This document shows, piece after piece, positions 14,140 to 20,614 of a stretch of 31,714 nucleotides of DNA (its first letter is position 1; every line of letters starts with the position of its first letter). The stretch is from a virus. A program made the translations under genes and the position numbers. The notes below the pieces were generated by a model. The model saw only the letters and a list, made by a program, of their open reading frames with translations. It had not been told where the DNA came from and did not search any database. Where the stretch lies: IMG/VR virus record IMGVR_UViG_3300035670_000887, positions 1-31,714 of that record; one strand, given 5' to 3'.

Positions 14140-15084
14140 ATGAAACATCCCGACTTATTACCAAACGAAGCATCGCTTCCCTACCTTCAAAGGGCGTTGA
14201 AGGGCAAATACTTTGACACAGGCAAACTCGGTGTCTACGAACTGGACGAGTATGTCCGCTTCAAGGATGGTGAGTTCATTGTGGTCACAGGCCACGCCAA
14301 CGTGGGCAAGACCCACACCTTGATGTACCTGATGCTTTTGCAGTCGTACAATCAGGGCAAGAAGTGGCTCATCTACTCCGCAGAGAACGAGGTCGCATCC
14401 CTCAAGCGCAAGCTCATTGAGTTTATGGTGTGCAAACCCATTCAAGGCATTGACGAGCTGACCATGTTCCGCAAGCTTGACTGGATAAACGAGTACTTCC
14501 AATTCATTGATGGCAACAGGCTATTTAACGCCTTTGATTTGATTGAAGTAATGGAGTCCATCAAAAACGAATGGGACTACACAGGTGCGCTCATTGACCC
14601 GTACAACTCACTCACCACCGACCAAAAGAAACTCGGCAAGACAGGAATGCACGAATACCACTACGAGGTAGCAAGTGCCATTCGGGTGTACGCCCACAAG
14701 AACAACGTCACTACGATTGTGAACACCCACCCTGTTACGGAGGCAATGCGCAGAACGCACTACAAAGGCCATCCATACGAGGGTATGCCTATGCCACCGA
14801 TGACCTCTGACATTGAAGGAGGCGGCAAGTGGGGCAACCGAGCTGATGCGGTCATCATCATTCACCGCTATTCGCAGCACGAAACGGATTGGATTTACAC
14901 CCACATCCATGTCCGAAAAGTAAAGGAGATGGAAACGGGGGGCCGTGTAACGCCTCTTGAAACACCCCTTGTGATGCAGTCAATGATTGGCAACGTAGGA
15001 TTTAAAATAAATGGGCGTAATTTGTTGACGCAAACAAAGGATGAACCCACACCACTAATCAGCCCTGACGATGTACCCTTCTGA
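14140..15084 (+). CDS. RecA/DnaB-superfamily replication ATPase (putative helicase)
   Basis: This 314-residue protein is an ATPase with Walker A GHANVGKT (51-58), a Walker B-like GALIDPYNSL (149-158) and a sensor-like IVNTHPVTEAMRR segment. The layout matches the RecA-core C-terminal domain of DnaB-type replicative helicases, without an N-terminal primase-binding domain. The C-terminus, SPDDVPF, mimics the SSB tail tip. ATG 14140 is chosen over an upstream in-frame ATG at 14068, because that one lies before the terminator and because a leader motif precedes 14140. It overlaps the next gene by 14 bases. It could be the phage helicase or a recombinase-like loader. Confidence 0.7.
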   Translation: MKHPDLLPNEASLPYLQRALKGKYFDTGKLGVYELDEYVRFKDGEFIVVTGHANVGKTHTLMYLMLLQSYNQGKKWLIYSAENEVASLKRKLIEFMVCKPIQGIDELTMFRKLDWINEYFQFIDGNRLFNAFDLIEVMESIKNEWDYTGALIDPYNSLTTDQKKLGKTGMHEYHYEVASAIRVYAHKNNVTTIVNTHPVTEAMRRTHYKGHPYEGMPMPPMTSDIEGGGKWGNRADAVIIIHRYSQHETDWIYTHIHVRKVKEMETGGRVTPLETPLVMQSMIGNVGFKINGRNLLTQTKDEPTPLISPDDVPF

Positions 15085-15382
15085 AGAACTCCACGACCTG
15101 TACATCAGGGAGAAGCAACTGATGCTATCAGGCACGGCTATATGGCTTGCCCATCAAGCAGCAGACAAATCCAAAGGTCGTGAGGTACAAGACGAGATGC
15201 TTGACCACGTTATGAACTGTCACCACGCAGACCAGCTCTTGCAGCAGTTTATTGACTACCGCCTGTTTGCCAACCGCAAGCTCAACGAGGTGATGCTCGC
15301 CAACGCACAACTGCGGGTGAACAACGAGGAGATGATTATGGAGATAGAACGTCTGCAACGCATTATTGAGGACAACCTATGA
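15071..15382 (+). CDS. Hypothetical helical protein
   Basis: A 103-residue protein overlapping the ATPase gene end by 14 bases. It is wholly helical in appearance, with a C-terminal coiled coil (RVNNEEMIMEIERLQRIIED) and a His/Cys cluster in the middle (LDHVMNCHHADQLL). It is co-translated with the putative helicase, so a loader or accessory role is possible. No family was recognised. Confidence 0.6.
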   Translation: MYPSEELHDLYIREKQLMLSGTAIWLAHQAADKSKGREVQDEMLDHVMNCHHADQLLQQFIDYRLFANRKLNEVMLANAQLRVNNEEMIMEIERLQRIIEDNL

Positions 15383-15609
15383 AGCAGATATTTTCGCCAT
15401 TTCAACAACTTGAATGCTTTAGGGTGGATGGCGTTGACTACATCTGCTTGGACTACCAAATAATTCAGGACTCGGAAGACAAACTTGTTGACTGGTGTTC
15501 TTGGTTTAAGTTCAAGAGGCTATCTGACCACAAGCACTTCTTGATGCCAATTACCAAAATAATAGAAACCAAAAAAGAGGGCAGAGCAACACTCTGCAAA
15601 TGCAAATGA
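15379..15609 (+). CDS. Hypothetical small protein
   Basis: A 76-residue protein starting in an ATGA overlap with the previous stop. It is rich in aromatic residues and Cys (ECFRVDGVDYICLDYQII and VDWCSWFKF) and ends with CKCK. It is probably a compact alpha/beta protein. A short GCAGAG/CTCTGC hairpin lies at 15581-15597 in its last codons. Function is unknown. Confidence 0.55.
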   Translation: MKQIFSPFQQLECFRVDGVDYICLDYQIIQDSEDKLVDWCSWFKFKRLSDHKHFLMPITKIIETKKEGRATLCKCK

Positions 15610-16019
15610 GAGCTTTTGAATTACAACAAATCAAGCGAGCCCAAAAAACCTTTATGACTCGTTTAGGGTTAGAAGACAAAGATACCCGCCAGCGGGAATA
15701 CGCTTTAGCAAGAGGGGCTTTTGTAGCCGCCTACCGAAGCAGGGCGAGCCTAACGGAGCTTGCTAAAATATTAAATCGTGACCACTCCACCATAGCCCAC
15801 GCACAAAGGGAACACGAAGGCCGCCTAAACTACAAGGACTACCGATACGCATACAAAGTTGCCTGTGAAATCCGTGATGAGTTCCCCATTGAATCTATGG
15901 AAGGTGTGGATGCCAAGTCTTTGGAGGATGAAATCAAAAGGCTTAACGATATTGTAACGGAGTTAATTAAATATAAAGAACTATATTTAACTCTGAAAAA
16001 GACATTTGATGAATTTTAA
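15600..16019 (+). CDS. Protein with DnaA domain IV-like helix-turn-helix
   Basis: This 139-residue protein has a central segment (about 36-75) resembling the DNA-binding domain of the initiator DnaA: ALARGAFVAAYRSRASLTEL, then AKILNRDHSTIAHAQREHE. The DHSTIAHA stretch matches the DHTTVLHA signature that contacts DnaA boxes. No ATPase domain is present. The C-terminus is a coiled coil (LEDEIKRLNDIVTELIKYKE). ATG 15606, which forms an ATGA with the previous stop, is an equally good start. It may bind an origin or regulate transcription; it stands between the helicase-like and sigma-like genes. Confidence 0.6.
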   Translation: MQMRAFELQQIKRAQKTFMTRLGLEDKDTRQREYALARGAFVAAYRSRASLTELAKILNRDHSTIAHAQREHEGRLNYKDYRYAYKVACEIRDEFPIESMEGVDAKSLEDEIKRLNDIVTELIKYKELYLTLKKTFDEF

Positions 16020-16158
16020 CGTAGGCATATACCCCATCTACGGCTTACTTCTTGGAGTGAATTGGTCAAAGACCGATTACCTTGACGAAGAAGAAACAGT
16101 CCAGCAAATACAAATAGCAGTCGGTATCATCCTGCTTGAACTATCGTGGAACTCCTAA
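16009..16158 (+). CDS. Small protein, possible membrane segment
   Basis: A 49-residue protein overlapping the previous gene by 11 bases and the sigma-like gene by 13. It has two hydrophobic parts (FNVGIYPIYGLLLGVNW and IQIAVGIILLELSW) around an acidic DYLDEEET. I recall similar small GIYPIYGLxLG-type proteins in Bacteroidota phages without a known function. It fills the gap between the 15600 and 16146 genes. Confidence 0.55.
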   Translation: MNFNVGIYPIYGLLLGVNWSKTDYLDEEETVQQIQIAVGIILLELSWNS

Positions 16159-16682
16159 ACGTACTTGCTGAACGGCACACCGATTGGATTCGGATGGTCA
16201 AGAGCTTTGGTGCAGACCAAGACCTTGCCAACGACATCGTCCAAGAGATGTACGTTCGCCTGTACAAATACGTTGGGGAACCTGAAAAGATTATGTACAA
16301 CGAGAAGGAGGTCAACACCTTCTTCGTGTACGTCACCCTGCGCAATATGTACGCTACCTTGATGAAGGCCAAAGGTCGCATTGAGTTTGTGGATGTCAGC
16401 CAACTGGAAGAAGAACTAATCTTTGAGGAGGCCAACGAAGAAGCCGAAGTGCAGCTCGTAGCCCTATACGATGAGATATGGGAGCAAGCAGACGATTGGC
16501 ATTGGTACGACCGAAAGATATTTGACCTGTACCACAATACCGATATGAGCATCAGAACGCTCGCAGACAAAACAAAAATATCAGCACGTTCAATTTTCAA
16601 CACCCTAAAAAATGCAAGAGAACGAATCCAAGACGAATGCAACGACCACTACCAAGCGTGGAAGGAAGCCTCGCAAGAGTAG
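16146..16682 (+). CDS. Sigma-70-like RNA polymerase sigma factor
   Basis: This 178-residue protein has the two-domain layout of small sigma factors. A region 2-like segment (about 23-75) holds DLANDIVQEMYVRLYKY and TFFVYVTLRNMYATL. A region 4-like helix-turn-helix (about 128-170) holds DRKIFDLYHNTDMSIRTLAD, then SARSIFNTLKNARERI. It should redirect host RNA polymerase, plausibly to late genes. The start is GTG 16146; the next Met, 16194, would cut the first helix. The linker is very acidic. It overlaps the 16612 gene by 71 bases in another frame. Confidence 0.75.
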   Translation: MELLNVLAERHTDWIRMVKSFGADQDLANDIVQEMYVRLYKYVGEPEKIMYNEKEVNTFFVYVTLRNMYATLMKAKGRIEFVDVSQLEEELIFEEANEEAEVQLVALYDEIWEQADDWHWYDRKIFDLYHNTDMSIRTLADKTKISARSIFNTLKNARERIQDECNDHYQAWKEASQE

Positions 16683-17019
16683 CGGGTTAGGAGATACCAT
16701 TGAGGCCATCACCACCGTCACAGGCATCAAAGCAGCGGTAGATTGGTTTAGCGAAGCCACAGGCGTTGACTGCGGATGCGATGCACGCAAGGAGAAGCTA
16801 AACAAGATTTGGCGTTACCGCAAGCCCGAATGCCTGACCCAAGCCGAGTACGAGTTCATTGGAAAGATGAAAGGCCGTAACGTAGTGACCGCCTTTGAGC
16901 AGACCGAACTGAATAAAATCTACAACCGAGTATTCAACGACAACGTGCAGCCAACGAACTGCGGCTCGTGCTTGAAGGGTAGGTTGCAGGAATTAGAAAC
17001 CTTGTACAACGCCTACTGA
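16612..17019 (+). CDS. Hypothetical protein with AT-hook-like N-terminus and Cys motifs
   Basis: A 135-residue protein starting inside the sigma-like gene. The N-terminus carries KRGRKPRKS, similar to an AT-hook. Then follows SGLGDTIEAITTVTGIKAAV, a conserved type of segment in these phages, and DCGCDARKEKLNKIW. A second Cys pair, NCGSC, near the C-terminus could complete a metal site with CGC. It may be a DNA-binding regulator coupled to the sigma factor. The long 71-base overlap is unusual, but the AT-hook region seems to belong to the protein. Confidence 0.6.
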   Translation: MQENESKTNATTTTKRGRKPRKSSGLGDTIEAITTVTGIKAAVDWFSEATGVDCGCDARKEKLNKIWRYRKPECLTQAEYEFIGKMKGRNVVTAFEQTELNKIYNRVFNDNVQPTNCGSCLKGRLQELETLYNAY

Positions 17020-17477
17020 TGTACGGAGCAAGAAAGTTTGTACAGGCATCCTACGACAGGAATGACGAGTGGGGTAGGAATGTACTTGTGCAATGGCTCC
17101 AATCATTTGCTGATAGGTTTGAGATTGTAACAAAGGACAAGGAGGACTACAAGGTTGACGTATTGACCTACGACAACAAAAACAAAAAGCAGATTGCTTT
17201 TGAGGTTGAGGTCAAGCACAACTACCCATTCACCGATGAGGAGTCCTTTAAGTTTGACACGGTGAGCTTCTTGGGCCGCAAGAAGAAGTTCGGTGACTTC
17301 TACTATGTGATTGTGTGTGCTGAAACGGAAGCTCTGCTCATGGCGCATTCTGATGTCATCTATCGTGAGGAGTACCGTGAAATCAAAACAATAGCAACAA
17401 ACGAGCGCAACGGGCTTGATGAGTTCTATCGTGTTCCTAAATCTAAATGTTTATTCTATGCCAATTCCAAAACCTAA
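17019..17477 (+). CDS. Possible PD-(D/E)XK nuclease-like protein
   Basis: A 152-residue alpha/beta protein. YKVDVLTYD followed by IAFEVEVKHNY resembles the D...ExK core of restriction-like nucleases, preceded by an N-terminal helix with WGRNVLVQWLQSF. The later FDTVSFLGRKKKF and DFYYVIVCAETEALL fit the rest of such a fold. No specific family was recognised. It could act in host DNA degradation or recombination, or be a catalytically dead relative. It starts in a TGATG overlap with the previous stop. Confidence 0.5.
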   Translation: MYGARKFVQASYDRNDEWGRNVLVQWLQSFADRFEIVTKDKEDYKVDVLTYDNKNKKQIAFEVEVKHNYPFTDEESFKFDTVSFLGRKKKFGDFYYVIVCAETEALLMAHSDVIYREEYREIKTIATNERNGLDEFYRVPKSKCLFYANSKT

Positions 17478-17595
17478 TTCAGGCGAAAAGCAATCCGACT
17501 TCATTCAGCGATGTATGGAGGCCATCGGAAGCGAGTACACCGACAAAGACCAAGCAGTAGCAGTTTGCTACACACAATGGAGAGAGGGCAAATAG
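17458..17595 (+). CDS. Small protein of the PIPKPxxGEK type
   Basis: A 45-residue protein overlapping the previous gene by 20 bases. MPIPKPNSGEKQSDFIQRCM and DQAVAVCYTQWREGK match a short module that elsewhere sits at the N-terminus of prohead proteases or stands alone in phage genomes. Its function is not known to me. A strong terminator begins within its final codons. Confidence 0.65.
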   Translation: MPIPKPNSGEKQSDFIQRCMEAIGSEYTDKDQAVAVCYTQWREGK

Positions 17596-17607
17596 CCCTC
17601 TTTTTTA
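17583..17607 (+). terminator. Strong rho-independent terminator
   Basis: AGAGGGC, loop AAATA and GCCCTCT form a seven-pair stem followed by TTTTTATT. It closes the helicase-sigma operon. Confidence 0.9.
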
Positions 17608-17658
17608 TTCAATGGATATTCGTTTTTATGCAAATGCCTGATTTTTAGGAATCGGCTA

Positions 17659-17688
17659 TTGTAGGTTCAATTAACCTGCATACATTTG
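17659..17688 (+). promoter_or_regulatory. Bacteroidota-type promoter with embedded palindrome
   Basis: TTG at 17659-17661, 19 bases, then TACATTTG at 17681-17688. The spacer holds an inverted repeat: TGTAGGTT (17660-17667) and AACCTGCA (17673-17680), with one mismatch and a five-base centre. Placed between the two promoter elements, it is a good repressor site candidate. Confidence 0.6.
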
Positions 17689-17698
17689 GGTATCATTA

Positions 17699-17709
17699 AA
17701 AACCAATCA
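17699..17709 (+). promoter_or_regulatory. Early-gene leader motif, copy 4
   Basis: AAAACCAATCA two bases before ATG 17712. Confidence 0.6.
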
Positions 17710-17711
17710 CA

Positions 17712-17885
17712 ATGAAAACTTTTTACACTTTTGAGGTCAACTACTTTGAAAACGACCTATTTGACTTTGTTACTTCAGTTGCTGCTGACAACTTCTCTGA
17801 AGCACTAACAAAGGTTTACCTAAAGTCCATTGAGAAAGCCGAAGGTAAATCATCCATTACGTTCAAGAATTGCTACATTGCCTAA
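17712..17885 (+). CDS. Small early protein, unknown
   Basis: A 57-residue protein, first gene after the promoter at 17659-17688. Sequence features are MKTFYTFEVNYFENDLFDFV and a helix with FSEALTKVYLKSIEKAEG. It is probably a small alpha/beta protein and looks like an immediate-early host-takeover or anti-defence candidate. No family was recognised. The stop shares bases with the next leader motif. Confidence 0.6.
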   Translation: MKTFYTFEVNYFENDLFDFVTSVAADNFSEALTKVYLKSIEKAEGKSSITFKNCYIA

Positions 17886-17894
17886 AACCAATCA
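17884..17894 (+). promoter_or_regulatory. Early-gene leader motif, copy 5
   Basis: AAAACCAATCA, overlapping the TAA of the previous gene and two bases before ATG 17897. Confidence 0.6.
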
Positions 17895-17896
17895 AC

Positions 17897-17989
17897 ATGA
17901 AAAACATACTTTCTTTTATCGCTCAAGTGCTTGCTGCCTTTGTGGTAGTGATGGCATACCTATACACCCTTGAATACTTTGGAATATGA
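17897..17989 (+). CDS. Very small membrane peptide
   Basis: A 30-residue peptide with one hydrophobic segment (LSFIAQVLAAFVVVMAYLY). The leader motif two bases before the ATG and the ATGA overlap with the next gene support translation. It may alter the host membrane or a membrane protein; function is unknown. Confidence 0.55.
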   Translation: MKNILSFIAQVLAAFVVVMAYLYTLEYFGI

Positions 17990-18300
17990 TTTTTGAGATT
18001 GATGACCTTCAGATGTGGCTTGAGGATGTAGTCAAGATGCCACAGGCTTACTGGAACGCAGTAGAAGCAGGAACCGATAGAGAATACCTCGCCCAATGGC
18101 TTGGGTACGAATCGGTAGACGAGATGGAGAAGTACGAGATGCAGATTGAGTACAAGGAGGAATCCTACAACGAGGATGGCTACACCAACACCACAAGCTA
18201 CCCCACCTCGCACATTGAGAATCCACCTACCAAGATGGATATGGAACTTTACTACAAATGGATTAACTGGGCAACCGAAGCAGCAGCAGATGAATACTAA
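17986..18300 (+). CDS. Hypothetical acidic protein
   Basis: A 104-residue acidic protein, rich in Tyr, Trp, Glu and Asp, with helices near MIFEIDDLQMWLEDVVKMPQ and MDMELYYKWINWATEAAADE. The strong negative charge fits a DNA mimic or an inhibitor of DNA-binding proteins, but this is only an inference from charge. It starts by ATGA overlap with the membrane peptide gene. Confidence 0.55.
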   Translation: MIFEIDDLQMWLEDVVKMPQAYWNAVEAGTDREYLAQWLGYESVDEMEKYEMQIEYKEESYNEDGYTNTTSYPTSHIENPPTKMDMELYYKWINWATEAAADEY

Positions 18301-18478
18301 ATCCAAATCCGCAATGACTCTTTTCTTTGAGTACCATCCCGAGTTCAGCGATGCCATCAAAGAGATGTACCTCCACATTGAGCGCACTCAACTTGAATCA
18401 GCATACTTCACAGGCAAGGTGCAGTACGATTCAGGCAAGTCCGAGCAGCAATTCTTTGCCGAGCGTTATGAAGATTAA
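18290..18478 (+). CDS. Hypothetical small protein
   Basis: A 62-residue protein overlapping the previous gene by 11 bases and the methyltransferase by 11. FFEYHPEFSDAIKEMYLHIE and FFAERYED suggest a helical protein. The start may instead be the internal ATG at 18314 (MTLFFEYH). No family was recognised; the tight packing supports expression. Confidence 0.5.
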   Translation: MNTKSKSAMTLFFEYHPEFSDAIKEMYLHIERTQLESAYFTGKVQYDSGKSEQQFFAERYED

Positions 18479-19847
18479 CCAACTTGACTTGTTCAGCGGA
18501 ATCGGTGGATTCCATCTCGGCTTTGAGCGAGCAGGATATGAAGTCACATCCTACTTCTCGGAGATAGACCAACACGCTATCGCAGTATACAAACATCAAT
18601 TCCCAAACTCTACTTATGTCGGATCAGTTACAAATGTTCGGGGAGCAGACCTTCCCCGAATTGACCTCATCACTTTCGGAAGTCCTTGCCAAGATTTCTC
18701 ATTGGCAGGAAAACGAGCTGGGATGGAAGGAGAAAGAAGTTCTCTTGTCCTCCAAGCAATCCGCCTTATTGGCGAATGCCGACCAAGTGTATTTGTCTGG
18801 GAAAATGTTAAAGGCACGTTCTCCTCAAATGATGGCGCAGACTTTTGGGCGATTATCCAAGCCTTTACCAACATTGGGGGTTATAGACTTGAATGGCAAT
18901 TGCTTAATACAAGTTGGTTTCTACCCCAAAATAGAGAGCGGATATACCTTGTCGGATATTCTACAACCACAGGAGGAGATTGGCGAGGAGTATTTCCTAT
19001 CGGAGAAGGTGATAAATCAAATCCTGTCCAACGAGTCCAAATAGTCGGGCATCGTGGCACAGGCGGTCAGCAAGGATTCATCTATGGTGAGGATGGCATA
19101 GCGGCTACTCTAAACGCCTGTAGCTACAAAGACCCGATGAAAGTACAGGTGCTTGATAAGCGTGGCAACCACAAGAAAGGTGAGAATGCTTATACGCTTG
19201 TAGCTGGATATTACAAGCAGCCATCTGATGGTGATTACCTGAAAGTAAAGCAAATCGGTACGAGGCGTGATTCCAATGGTGGAACACAACCCTATCAGCA
19301 AGACCGAGTGTATGATGCTGATGGAATTGTTCCTGCATTAAATCGTGGCAAGAGTGATTTGATTATTAAACAGGAGATTGGCGATTATCGTAGTGATGAA
19401 GGATGGAGGCCACGAAAAGATGGAAATTGCCCAACACTTGCTGCTCGTGCAAGGGAAGATGGTAGCGGTCAGCCATTGCTAAAAACAAACTATTCAAGCA
19501 AAGCTCTAAATGAAACGATAGAGAACAGTGAATTAGTAGAAGGAGAACCGCAAGCTCTTGATTTGTACAATCGTGTAGCAAGAAGCGAATCACCAACCCT
19601 CACCGAGCCACACCACAACTCTCTACGGATGTTTGATGGCTACCGTATCAGAAGGCTCACGCCCATTGAATGCGAACGCTTACAGGGATTCACCGATGAC
19701 CATACCGCCTTTGGCAACTACGATGGTGTAGTGAAGCCAATGAGCAACACCCAACGCTACAAGCAATGTGGCAACGCAGTAACGGTGGATGTGGTTGCGG
19801 CAGTTGCAAAAAATTGTTTACCTTTATTCAAAACCAATCAACAATGA
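18468..19847 (+). CDS. DNA (cytosine-5) methyltransferase
   Basis: This 459-residue C5 methyltransferase transfers a methyl group from S-adenosylmethionine to cytosine and probably protects phage DNA from host restriction. Visible motifs are I DLFSGIGGFHLGFE (7-20), IV with the catalytic Cys74 in GSPCQDFS, VI ENV (112-114), VIII QNRER (154-158), and the C-terminal RRLTPIECERLQGF and QCGNAVTV (433-440). The region 205-385 is unusually long and carries about five TLxA-like units, suggesting several target-recognition parts. ATG 18468 is chosen because motif I must start within about ten residues. A second long open frame (18616-19044) overlaps it. Confidence 0.92.
   Translation: MKINQLDLFSGIGGFHLGFERAGYEVTSYFSEIDQHAIAVYKHQFPNSTYVGSVTNVRGADLPRIDLITFGSPCQDFSLAGKRAGMEGERSSLVLQAIRLIGECRPSVFVWENVKGTFSSNDGADFWAIIQAFTNIGGYRLEWQLLNTSWFLPQNRERIYLVGYSTTTGGDWRGVFPIGEGDKSNPVQRVQIVGHRGTGGQQGFIYGEDGIAATLNACSYKDPMKVQVLDKRGNHKKGENAYTLVAGYYKQPSDGDYLKVKQIGTRRDSNGGTQPYQQDRVYDADGIVPALNRGKSDLIIKQEIGDYRSDEGWRPRKDGNCPTLAARAREDGSGQPLLKTNYSSKALNETIENSELVEGEPQALDLYNRVARSESPTLTEPHHNSLRMFDGYRIRRLTPIECERLQGFTDDHTAFGNYDGVVKPMSNTQRYKQCGNAVTVDVVAAVAKNCLPLFKTNQQ
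19830..19840 (+). promoter_or_regulatory. Early-gene leader motif, copy 6
   Basis: AAAACCAATCA three bases before ATG 19844, inside the last codons of the methyltransferase gene, so here the motif must act within a coding region. Confidence 0.6.
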
Positions 19848-20614
19848 AAATCATAGAACTACTTGATGGCAGCACTTGGGATATGGAAACAGTCCTGACC
19901 AAGATGCACGATGATGACTTCTACTACGGCAACCTGTCAAAGAATGCCCTGTCATCTTCCGCCTGTAAGCTCCTGCTTACCTCACCCAAGACCTACCACT
20001 ACGTCACCAAGTACGGCAGTCAGGATTCAGATGCCTTCTCGGTAGGCCGACTGGTTCACCTTATGGCTCTTGAGCCTCACCGTGTAGAGGAGTACAAGGT
20101 GATTGAGGTGCAGAGCAAGAACGCAAAGGCTTGGCAGGAAGCAAAAGGCGAACGCAACCTATGCACCCGCAAGGAGTTTGACGAGGCTCAACGGATTGCT
20201 GATGCGCTACTTCGCAACGAGTACTTCCTGTCAATGATTGAGGGATGCGAGTTTGAGAAGCCAGCAATCGGAATGATAGAGGGTATGCCCTTCCGTGCAA
20301 AGGCAGACATCATCGCTGACGGCTTCTTGGCTGACCTGAAAACAACAACCGACCTACGGGCATTCCCTTACTCGGCAAAGAAGTACGGCTACGATGTACA
20401 GGCGTTCATCTACACTCGGTTGTTCGGTGTGCCGATTGACAAGTTCTACTTCATCGCTATTGACAAGGCGAGCTTGGATGTAGGCATCTACTCCATCACT
20501 CCCGAGTTCGTAGCAGAAGGCGAACGCAAAACGCTTGAGGCAATAGAATTGTACAAGCAGTTCTTCATCTTGGGTGAGGACTTGGACTCGTACACAATCT
20601 TCGGTGAGTTATGA
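19844..20614 (+). CDS. RecE-like PD-(D/E)XK exonuclease
   Basis: This 256-residue protein resembles the nuclease domain of exodeoxyribonuclease VIII / PDDEXK exonucleases that make 3' single-stranded tails for annealing recombination. Features in order are LSKNALSSSACKLLLTSPKT, His72 in VGRLVHLMALEP, Asp155 (RAKADII), Asp164-Lys166 in LADLKTT, and the QxxxY motif Gln186-Tyr190 (DVQAFIY). ATG 19844 is chosen because a leader motif lies three bases upstream; it overlaps the methyltransferase stop by four bases. Together with the SSB-like and RusA-like proteins it forms a plausible recombination set, though no annealase was recognised. Confidence 0.8.
   Translation: MKIIELLDGSTWDMETVLTKMHDDDFYYGNLSKNALSSSACKLLLTSPKTYHYVTKYGSQDSDAFSVGRLVHLMALEPHRVEEYKVIEVQSKNAKAWQEAKGERNLCTRKEFDEAQRIADALLRNEYFLSMIEGCEFEKPAIGMIEGMPFRAKADIIADGFLADLKTTTDLRAFPYSAKKYGYDVQAFIYTRLFGVPIDKFYFIAIDKASLDVGIYSITPEFVAEGERKTLEAIELYKQFFILGEDLDSYTIFGEL

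Noticed and set aside
15581-15597. GCAGAG/CTCTGC hairpin as a terminator
   Set aside because: It lacks a T-run and lies within coding sequence just before an overlapping gene start.
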